DNA from: Bryobacteraceae bacterium
Lineage (GTDB): Bacteria; Acidobacteriota; Terriglobia; Bryobacterales; Bryobacteraceae
Length of the DNA stretch: 64,000 nt
Assembly: GCA_026002855.1 (NCBI GenBank)
Contig: BPGD01000001.1
Location: 4,286,001 to 4,350,000, forward strand
Reading direction: 5' to 3'
Below are positions 18,464 through 25,723 of this stretch, in pieces. Position 1 is the first letter of the stretch. Every line of letters starts with the position of its first letter. The notes under the pieces were generated by a model. That model did no database searches. It was not told the origin of the DNA and was given only the letters and a program-made list of their open reading frames with translations. The position numbers were made by a program, and so were the translations under genes.

Positions 18464-18489
18464 CGAGTGCAGCATCGATGCTGCACTCG
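18464..18489. repeat. Perfect 26-base palindrome sharing a 14-base repeat with 18261-18274
   Basis: The arm CGAGTGCAGCATC is followed directly by its reverse complement, with no loop. The 14-base word CGAGTGCAGCATCG also occurs at 18261-18274, where CGAGTGCAG is repeated once more at 18250. A dimeric DNA-binding protein site or a recombination site would look like this, but no candidate protein gene is adjacent. Confidence 0.55.
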
Positions 18490-18952
18490 CCGCCTTTGGC
18501 AAAAGGGAATTCCCTTCCAGAGGCGCAGCGTGTCAGCCGCTCGGTTCCGTTTTGTGGAACAGCGAGCCCGACGCTTGGGGTATTTGCCCAGGGCGGCGCC
18601 CGCTTGGCTGAGCTGCCCCACCGCCGCGTGCTGCCGATTTCACAGGCGCGGCGGGTGGCGCCTGTGCCGGCTGGGCGCGGGCTCAGGCCGGAGTGTCCTG
18701 CCAGCTTTGGCTGCAGGAGGCCGCCCGCCGCGATGACAGCTGTCGCCGACGCTCAATGCCGGGCACAGCCTCCAGCACGCGCTTCCTGGTGGGCGTGGCT
18801 GCTTGCGGCCGGGCGAGGCCATCCGGATTTTGCAGTTGGCCCTCAGTCAGCAGGGAAGCTTGGTGTCAACGGCCGCCTCCAGAGCACCGGCAACGGAGCT
18901 TGCGCGGCTTGCGGTAGCCAGGCGCAGATCGGCGTGTCGGCACGGCAGGCCA

Positions 18953-19105
18953 TCACAGGCGGACGAATTCCGCCAGATACTGCCGCAGTTTGCGGTTGGC
19001 TTCCGGATCCTGGAAGCAGTGCTGCGCCAGAAGTCCGGCATCATCGGGGTCGTCCGGGTCGTCGACGAGGTAGGCTCCGTTTTTGAAGTAGCCGAGGTCT
19101 GCCAT
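18953..19105 (-). CDS. Small hypothetical protein (50 residues)
   Basis: The frame reads MADLGYFKNGAYLVDDPDD, continues with acidic residues, then AGLLAQHCFQDPEANRKL and ends YLAEFVRL. The composition is balanced and looks like a real protein rather than a random frame, but I do not recognise it. The ATG lies directly beside the TA target of IS630 copy 2, so the insertion has separated the gene from its upstream DNA. No ribosome site is visible on the far side of the element, so expression is doubtful. It could also be a fragment of a longer gene. Confidence 0.4.
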   Translation of the reverse strand: MADLGYFKNGAYLVDDPDDPDDAGLLAQHCFQDPEANRKLRQYLAEFVRL

Positions 19106-19107
19106 TA

Positions 19108-20200
19108 CTGAATCTCGCCTAATATAGTGTCAACTATTCGGGGGCCTTGCATCTGTGGGCATATGGGCAATCCGCAAGGCCAGAGGCGGGACTTCGAGGC
19201 GCTGGAGCGGCGTCGGCTGGAAGGGCTCCGGCTGTTCAGAAAGGGCGTGCCGCAGGCGGAGATCGCGCGCGAGCTCAAAGTCGCCCGCCAGACGGTGAGC
19301 CGCTGGGTGCGGCAGTACCGAGGGCGGCAGGAAGGCGCTGCGGCAGGCGGGCCGGGCGGGCCGGCTGCCGAAGCTGGGCGCCACGCAACTGCGGCAGCTG
19401 GAGAAAATACTACTGGCCGGCCCGGAAGCCGTCGGCTACCCTACGCCGCTGTGGACCTGTCCTCGCGTGGCCGAGGTGATCGAAGCCCGCTTTGGCGTCC
19501 GCTATCATCCGGGCCATGTGTGGAAGCTGCTGCGGGCCATGGGGTTCAGTTACCAGAGGCCGGTGGGGCGGGCGGTGAAGCGCGACGAGAAGGCCGTTGA
19601 GCCATGGAAGTGCAAGCGCTGGCCTGCCATTAAAAAAAGCCAGTAGGGAGGGACGGACGATCGTCTTCATAGACGAGAGCGGCATCAGCCAGCGGCCGCA
19701 CCGGGTGCGCACCTGGGCGCCGAGGGGCGTGACGCCGGTTCTGCAGGATTGCTTCAACGGGAAGACGCTGTCCGCCGTGGCCGGGGTGACGTTCTGGAAT
19801 TTCTATTTCCAGCTGCATCCGGGGCCGATCCGCGCGCCGCAGGGGGTGGAATTTCCCGATGCGCTGAAGCGGCAGGTGCGCGGACCGCTGCAGGTGATCT
19901 GGGACCGGCTGCCGGCGCACCGCAGCGCGCTGGTGCGGCGCTATGTAGAGGCCAGCGGGGGCCGGATCGAGGTCGAGTTCCTGCCGGCCTATGCCCAGGA
20001 GTTGAATCCCGTCGAGTATCTCTGGGGCTACTGGAAGCAGCATGAGCTGGCCAACGTCTGCCCTCAGAAATTCTGGCAACTGGGGGCGGTCGCGCGGATG
20101 GCGCTGAAGAAGATGAAGCGTAAGCCCAAGCGCCTCTTCGGAGCCTTCTGGCAGCAAGCCGAACTATCCCTTAATTGACTCTATATTATGCGAGAGTCAA
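19108..20200 (+). mobile_element. IS630-family element, copy 2, with TA target duplication
   Basis: The 28-base ends CTGAATCTCGCCTAATATAG... and (reverse complement) TTGACTCTCGCATAATATAG... match at 23 positions, and both ends are flanked by TA (19106-19107, 20201-20202), the IS630 target. The transposase starts at 19163 (MGNPQGQRRDFEALERRR) with helix-turn-helix EIARELKVARQTVSRWV. The frame moves +1 near 19340 for the middle domain and +1 again near an A7 run at about 19631 (just before an in-frame TAG) for the catalytic part, which is open from there to 20178. It contains IVFIDESGISQRPH, VIWDRLPAHRSALVRRY and LPAYAQELNPVEYLW. It is less decayed than copy 1 but shares its first frameshift. 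Confidence 0.87.
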
Positions 20201-20411
20201 TAGAATCTGGCGAGGATGAGGAACCTGATGGCGGCGACTGTCTAAAAAGGGCCGGAGCCGCCCTTTGGCGGCGATTCAACGACTGCCAGAGGCCGAGTGC
20301 GGAGGGTGGCTGGCGCCTTTCCAGACCTTCAACTGCGGCGGAAATCGAAAGAACAGGACGCTTTTCTCCTCAGGAAGAGCTTTTTTCAGCGACCTGATAG
20401 ACTGGTAGCTT

Positions 20412-22361
20412 ATGCCAGCATTTTACGCAGCCACAGTTCCCGAGTTCCTTTCGCACGAACAGGATTTGATCGTCGGCCGCCAGACAGGCGTCACTCGGAG
20501 CGCTTTCACCGAGCTGTCCGCCGAGCAATTGGAGGCCTGGCGTGAGCAGCTGCCAATCCTGCGGATGGCGCTTTCCTCGGATTCTGCGCGTAGTTGGCAT
20601 CTGCTTCTGGAATACCCGATTCCCCGCCGCGGAAAGAGAATCGATGCCGTGATTTTGGCGCACGACATCATCCTCGTTCTTGAATTTAAATGTGGAGCCC
20701 GGAAGTACGAAAAAGAGGCTCGTAGCCAGGTCGAAGATTACTGTCTTGACCTGCGTGATTTTCACGCAGAAAGCCGCGGTCGCATCCTGGTCCCCTTCCT
20801 GGTCGCCACCCACGCTGATAATGAGGATCCAGCAATCGGTGAAGTCATCGATCGAGTCGCTCCCGTGTGGCTGGCAAACGCGTCCTCGCTGCGGAGCTTG
20901 ATTGAGAAAGCTGTTGCCCAATATAGAGACTTGGCTGCAGCGCCAATCGACCCGGACCGCTGGAACCACGCTGAGTACGCCCCCACACCAACGATCATCG
21001 AAGCGGCGCTAGTTCTGTATGAGGGGCAGAATGTCCGTGAGATTTCGCGATGCCACGCCGGTGCGGAGAACCTGACGAAGACTAGTGCAGCCGTTATGCA
21101 GGCTATCCAAATGGCGCGCGGGAGAAGCCGGAAAACGATCTGTTTCGTAACTGGTGTGCCGGGAGCAGGCAAGACTCTCGCCGGCTTGAATATTGTGCAC
21201 AACAGAGAATTGCACGATGGCTCTTTGGGTGTTTTCCTATCCGGAAACGGTCCCCTCGTGAGAGTGCTTTCGGAAGCTCTGGCCCGCGACGATTCCCGGC
21301 GGACCGGCCATAAGATTTCCGAATCCCGGCGAAGGGTTGCGACGTTCGTTCAGAATGTCCATCGCTTCATCGATGCTCATTTCACTGGTTCGGTGGCCCC
21401 ACCCGATCGGGTGGTAGTCTTTGATGAAGCTCAACGGGCTTGGAATGCGGAACAGTCGCAAAGAAAGTTCAAGCGCAATCATTCCGAACCCGAGATCATG
21501 CTCGACATTATGGATCGCCACGAAGGCTGGGCTGTCATCGTCGCGTTAGTGGGTAGCGGCCAGGAGATCAACACGGGTGAAGCGGGCCTGGGCGAATGGG
21601 GGAGAGCATTGGCCGACCGGTTCCGCCATTGGAAGGTCCTTATCTCGCCACACTTGGTTGGAGAGACCAACTCGGGAGATGGTCTTTTTCAAGTCCCGCC
21701 CGACGGCCTGGACGTAGTCCAGGATCCGAATCTCCACCTGGGAGTTTCGCTACGGTCGTACAAAGCGGAGGCGGTTTCGGAGTTCGTCTCTCACTTGCTG
21801 GCCATGCAGGATGAACATGCCCGCCGGGTGCTTTCATCGTGCCCGGATTTCCCGCTGGTGTTTACTCGGGACATTGGTAAAGCAAGGGCTTGGTTGAAAA
21901 GGAGGCAACGTGGCTCTCGGCGGATTGGCCTCATCGCAAGCAGCGGGGGCAGACGTTTGCGAGCACATGGTCTGGATGTTCGGACAGAACTCGATGTCGA
22001 GAACTGGTTCCTGAATCCGGCCTCTGACGTCCGATCGTCGTACTATCTGGAAACGCCAGCGACCGAGTTCGCCATCCAGGGACTCGAACTCGATTGGACT
22101 GGTGTCTGTTGGGACATCGACCTTGTGCCGGAGCGCGATGGCTGGACTGTCAGAGCCTTTAAGGGAACCAAGTGGCAGAGCACGCGTGATCAGACCCGGT
22201 GCAAGTATGTTCTCAACAAGTACCGAGTGCTGCTCACGCGGGCGCGAGAAGGGATGATCATTTGGGTTCCTCCAGGAGATGCATCAGATTGGACGCGGCC
22301 TCCGGAAAAGTATAACTGCATCGCTAATTATCTTAGGCGGTGCGGCATCAAAGAGATTTGA
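20412..22361 (+). CDS. PD-(D/E)XK-like nuclease fused to SF1-type helicase (DUF2075-like)
   Basis: The product has 649 residues and no signal or membrane segment. The N-terminal region contains a restriction-endonuclease-like core, RGKRIDAVILAHDIILVLEF with Asp78, Glu91 and Lys93 (D-x12-E-x-K). The central ATPase has Walker A GVPGAGKT (248-255) and Walker B VVVFDEAQRAW (Asp338/Glu339). Late helicase motifs are visible as EFAIQGLELDWTGVCWD and, at the end, YRVLLTRAREGMIIWVP, which is the SF1 motif VI type. The ATPase resembles DUF2075 helicases. The nuclease-plus-helicase layout is typical of single-gene phage-defence proteins, but defence is an inference here. It stands alone, with only a weak ribosome site, between IS630 copy 2 and IS3 copy 2. 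Its composition is less GC-rich than its neighbours, which hints at transfer. Confidence 0.82.
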   Translation: MPAFYAATVPEFLSHEQDLIVGRQTGVTRSAFTELSAEQLEAWREQLPILRMALSSDSARSWHLLLEYPIPRRGKRIDAVILAHDIILVLEFKCGARKYEKEARSQVEDYCLDLRDFHAESRGRILVPFLVATHADNEDPAIGEVIDRVAPVWLANASSLRSLIEKAVAQYRDLAAAPIDPDRWNHAEYAPTPTIIEAALVLYEGQNVREISRCHAGAENLTKTSAAVMQAIQMARGRSRKTICFVTGVPGAGKTLAGLNIVHNRELHDGSLGVFLSGNGPLVRVLSEALARDDSRRTGHKISESRRRVATFVQNVHRFIDAHFTGSVAPPDRVVVFDEAQRAWNAEQSQRKFKRNHSEPEIMLDIMDRHEGWAVIVALVGSGQEINTGEAGLGEWGRALADRFRHWKVLISPHLVGETNSGDGLFQVPPDGLDVVQDPNLHLGVSLRSYKAEAVSEFVSHLLAMQDEHARRVLSSCPDFPLVFTRDIGKARAWLKRRQRGSRRIGLIASSGGRRLRAHGLDVRTELDVENWFLNPASDVRSSYYLETPATEFAIQGLELDWTGVCWDIDLVPERDGWTVRAFKGTKWQSTRDQTRCKYVLNKYRVLLTRAREGMIIWVPPGDASDWTRPPEKYNCIANYLRRCGIKEI

Positions 22362-22433
22362 AGACTGAAGCAATCGCGACCTTTTGATTGATGAAAGTCT
22401 GCGGTCGCCTGAGAATGCCCTCACAAGTTGGGC

Positions 22434-23813
22434 TGTACCGCCCCCGATTTCCGGACAGTTTTTTGTATTATTGTCATGCGGCGGGCTTCAGCGCAAACAG
22501 GGCCTGATAAGCCTGCCGCGGGGATTGGAAGTGAAGGAAAGCCGTTCGACCAGCCATTGCTCGTTGTAGCGCTGGCGGAATTCTTCCAGCGCTTCGGCAA
22601 GTTCCTCCAGGGTTTCGAAGTGCCGCACCCAAAGAAGCTGCTCCTTGAGGGTGCGGAAGAAGCGTTCGATACAGCCGTTGCCTTCCGGCTCGCGCACAAA
22701 AGCTGGTGAAGACACCAAGCCGAGAAAACGGATCTCACGCTGAAAGTCGTCGCTCATGAAGGGCGAGCCATGGTCATGACGCAGTCCAACGCCCAGGGCG
22801 ATGCCCTCGGAGAAGCCGCCGAATTGTTCGCGCACAGCCTGGCGCAACGGCTCCAGCGCCTCAAACCGCGTGCCGCGTTTGGCCACGTGGATGCCGAGGC
22901 AGCAGGCCGAGCCGTGGTCGATCATGGCGAAGATGGCCACCTGCCCGTCCCGGAGAGTGAAGCCGGCCGTGGCGTCGATGCCCCACATCTGGTTGAGCCG
23001 TCGGGCGAGGATGGCTCCTTCGTGCCGTTTGAGCTCGACGGGCTGCGGCTGCCGCTGCGGCGGCGAGCAGTTGGTGTTGGCGCATCAGGCGCAGCATGCG
23101 CCGCAAGGAGGTGCGCACGCTGTAATGGCGCAGCCGCGCCCACACCTTACGGTGGCCCTCGCCGTGGAAGGGCGAGGCCTGGATCGTACGGCGGATCTCC
23201 TCGGTAAGCTGCTCATCGGTGGAGCGCGTCTTCGGGCCGCGCCTGGCGGGCAGGCGCGGCGAGGCATGCAGGCGGCGCCGCTGGTAGAACGTCGACCGCG
23301 GCAGGCCCCACGCCTTCAGAACCCGAGGGGCGCCCGTAGCTGTGTCCTGTGGAGGCCGACCGGGTGCGGCTCATTTCTTCGACCTCTACTTGAGATATGG
23401 CTTCTCGTCCTCCATGCGCCGAATGCGTCGCGGGAGCAGCTCGTTCTCCATCGCCAGATCGGCGATGACGGATTTCATCCGCTGGCCCTGCTCGTCGACC
23501 AGATCCTCCTGCCGGATCTTGAGCCCCTCCTCGCCGGCCGCCAGAAAAGCCTCGCGCCACTGGCGACAGGGTCGCCGCCGTGAGACCATACTTGCGGCTC
23601 GTGGACTCCAGATCCGCGCCGCGGAGCAGCTCCAGAACAACGCTCATCTTGCGCTTGGCCGAGCGAGCGGCCCTTGCCGCCGCGGCCGGACTCCAGCCCC
23701 GCAGAGCGCGCCCTCCGGTCCTTCACGCGGGCCCGGAATCCGCTTGTTTCGTGTTCGACATCTGGATTCTCCTGAGCGCCAATCAGTGTCCAAGGAAATC
23801 GTAGGGCGGGGGA
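22434..23813 (-). mobile_element. IS3-family element, copy 2, frameshifted
   Basis: The right end TGTACCGCCCCCGATTTCC (at 22434) and the left end CCCCGCCCTACGATTTCC (reverse complement near 23813) match those of copy 3. OrfA (about 23386-23750) has the same extra base as copy 1 after AATLS, and OrfB has the same extra base near QHQLLA. The remaining OrfB reads WGIDATAGFTLRDGQVAIF, SPFMSDDFQREIRFLGLV, PEGNGCIERFFRTLKEQLL and RQRYNEQWLVERL, then shifts again before the end. It therefore cannot make an active transposase. It has been inserted into the 3' part of the gene remnant at 23814-24143 and lies head-to-head with copy 3. Confidence 0.87.
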
Positions 23814-24143
23814 TTGAGCTGCAGGCTTGACCTCCGCCTGCGGGTCCAGCATGACCCTTAGAATGGTGTCGCTGACGCCTGCATTCTTCAGCTTGATCAT
23901 CTCCTCTGGACTCAGGTCGAACGCCTTGCCTTCCTTGCGAATCCGCGCCACAATCAGGTCTTCCGATAGCCCCGCTTGGGTCATGGAAACGATGCTATCG
24001 ACGGTGAGGCCCTGGGGCTTAGGCGAAGCCGTGAGCTCCGTGGTCTCCTTTTGAGCCGTTTTCGTCGCCGGGTGTGCTGCTTGCTGCCCGAGCGCAAACG
24101 TCGATGCGGCAAGAGCGATCGGGATCAGGATCAACTGCCGCAT
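23814..24143 (-). pseudogene. Secreted 'AGLSED'-domain protein, 3' end lost to IS3 insertion
   Basis: The start at 24143 gives a signal peptide (MRQLILIPIALAASTFALGQQ); ATG 24158 is an alternative. A short domain follows: VDSIVSMTQAGLSEDLIVA, RIRKEGKAFDLSPEEMIKLK and NAGVSDTILRVMLD. The same pattern occurs in the product at 28421-29023 (IKMVKAGLPEDVVVATI, SPDDLIALKTAGVPDKILAA). After KPAAQ the frame runs into the left end of IS3 copy 2, so the remaining protein is unknown. The domain is common in secreted proteins of Acidobacteria as far as I know, with no proven role. Confidence 0.75.
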
Positions 24144-24381
24144 GCTGATCATCCTCATTCCACTGCTGTCACTGTGCCTTATTATCCGGAGTTTCCATTT
24201 TGACTCCGGTACAAAGCCAGCCAATCCCTACCCCCCGCCCGCGTCAACCCCAGCATGACTTTTTCGGCACCGCCGACTTCGCCACGGCCCGTATTCCCCC
24301 GCCCCACGATTTCCTTGGACACTGATTTGCGATAAGGAGAATCAGTATGCCCAGCATGAAACAAGCGGATTCCGGGCCCGC

Positions 24382-24735
24382 TTGAAGGACCGGAGGGCGC
24401 GCTCTGCGGGGCCGGAATCCGGCCGCGGCGGCAAGGGCCGTTGGTCGGCCAAGCGCAAGATGAGTGTGGTCCTGGAGCTGCTCCGCGGCGCGGATCTGGA
24501 GTCCTCGAGCCGCAAGTATGGGGTCACGGCAGCGACGCTATCCGAGTGGCGCGAGGCCTTCCTGGCGGCCGGCGAAGAGGGCCTCAAGATCCGGCAGGAG
24601 GATCTGGTCGACAAGCAGGGCCGCCGGATGAAGTCGGTGATCGCCGATCTGGCGATGGAGAACGAGCTGCTCCCGCGACGCATCCGGCGCATGGAGGACA
24701 AGGAGCCTTTTCTGCGGTGGAGGTCGAAGAGATGA
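24382..24735 (+). CDS. IS3-family transposase OrfA
   Basis: The 117-residue product includes SAKRKMSVVLELLRGADLES and the helix-turn-helix segment RKYGVTAATLSEWREAFLAA. A charged zipper end follows, MKSVIADLAMENELLPRRIR. OrfA binds the element's ends and forms the fused transposase with OrfB by frameshifting in this family. The start is uncertain: TTG 24382 is used because the frame is open from there. An ATG at 24347 with a GGAG site opens only a 12-codon frame that stops at 24383-24385, a pattern also present in copy 2. Confidence 0.75.
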   Translation: MKDRRARSAGPESGRGGKGRWSAKRKMSVVLELLRGADLESSSRKYGVTAATLSEWREAFLAAGEEGLKIRQEDLVDKQGRRMKSVIADLAMENELLPRRIRRMEDKEPFLRWRSKR

Positions 24736-25625
24736 GCCGTGCCCGGTCGGCCTCCACAGAGCGCTGCTACGGGCGGGCTCGGGTTCTCAAGGCGTGGGAC
24801 CTGCCGCGATCGACGTTCTATCAGCGGCGCTGTCGGCAGGCTTCGCCCCGCATGCCCGCCAGGCGCGGCCCGAAGACGCGCTACAGCGATGAGCAACTCG
24901 TCGGCGAGATCCGGCGCGCGATCCAGGAGTCGCCCTTCCACGGAGAAGGGCACCGCAAGGTGTGGGCGCGGCTGCGCCATTGCGGCGTGCGCACCTCCTT
25001 GCGGCGCGTGCTGCGCCTGATGCGCCAGCATCAGTTGCTGGCGCCGCAGCGGCAGCCGCAGCCGGTGGAGCCGAAGCGGCACGAAGGAACGATCCTTGCC
25101 GAGCGGCCCAACCAGATGTGGGGCATCGACGCCACGGCCGGCTTCACTCTCCGGGACGGGCAGGTGCCCATCTTCGCCATGATTGACCACTGCTCGGCCT
25201 GCTGCCTCGGCATCCACGTGGCCAAACGCGGCACGCGGTTCGAGGCGCTCGAGCCCGTGCGCCAGGCTGTGCGCGAACAATTCGGCGGCTTCTCCGAGGG
25301 CATCGCCCTGGGCGTTGGACTGCGTCATGACCATGGCTCGCCCTTCATGAGCGACGACTTTCAGCGTGAGATCCGTTTTCTCGGCTTGGTGTCTTCACCA
25401 GCTTTCGTGCGCGAGCCGGAAGGCAACGGCTGTATCGAACGTTTCTTCCGCACTCTCAAGGAGCAGCTTCTCTGGGTGCGGCATTTCGAGACCCTGGAAG
25501 AACTGGCCGAAGCCCTCGAACAATTCCGCCAGCGCTACAACGAACAGTGGTTGGTCGAACGGCTCCACTTCCAATCCCCGCGGCAGGCTCACCAGGCCCT
25601 GCTTGCCCTAAAGCCCGCCGCATGA
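24732..25625 (+). CDS. IS3-family transposase OrfB (DDE integrase core)
   Basis: The ATG at 24732 overlaps the OrfA stop. The 297-residue product has an N-terminal HTH_21-like segment (RRAIQESPFHGEGHRKVWAR), then the rve core: NQMWGIDATAGFTLRDGQ with the first Asp, RHDHGSPFMSDDFQREIRFL with the second acidic position, and PEGNGCIERFFRTLKEQL with the catalytic Glu. It ends with FRQRYNEQWLVERLHFQSPR and AHQALLALKPAA. The usual second aspartate context (SDxGxxF) is here DHGSPFMSDDF. It is likely functional. Confidence 0.85.
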   Translation: MSRARSASTERCYGRARVLKAWDLPRSTFYQRRCRQASPRMPARRGPKTRYSDEQLVGEIRRAIQESPFHGEGHRKVWARLRHCGVRTSLRRVLRLMRQHQLLAPQRQPQPVEPKRHEGTILAERPNQMWGIDATAGFTLRDGQVPIFAMIDHCSACCLGIHVAKRGTRFEALEPVRQAVREQFGGFSEGIALGVGLRHDHGSPFMSDDFQREIRFLGLVSSPAFVREPEGNGCIERFFRTLKEQLLWVRHFETLEELAEALEQFRQRYNEQWLVERLHFQSPRQAHQALLALKPAA

Positions 25626-25723
25626 CAATAATTCAAAAAACTGTCCAGGAAATCGGGGGCGGTACAGCAAATACTCCCGGCTACTTGGATTCGATCTGCG
25701 GTTAGCGAAAATCATCGTAGTGT

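Larger units (their letters stand above)
18099..18952. other. Gene-poor region with inverted and direct repeats
   Basis: No open frame here resembles a known family, and codon patterns are erratic in all frames. The interval contains the 13-base inverted repeat at 18331/18397 and the 26-base palindrome at 18464-18489, described separately. The remainder is GC-rich sequence without visible signals. Confidence 0.55.
24295..25666 (+). mobile_element. IS3-family element, copy 3, apparently intact
   Basis: The terminal repeats TCCCCCGCCCCACGATTTCC (left) and TGTACCGCCCCCGATTTCC (right, reverse complement) pair with one or two gaps. OrfA and OrfB are both open and overlap by ATGA at 24732-24735, with OrfB in the -1 frame, the IS3-family arrangement. 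No target duplication was evident. This is the only copy in the window without the two frameshifts shared by copies 1 and 2, and so is the candidate source of transposase for them. Confidence 0.87.

Noticed and set aside
18478-19086. 202-residue plus-strand frame in the gene-poor kilobase
   Set aside because: No family pattern, and its end is antisense to the better-looking 50-residue minus-strand frame.
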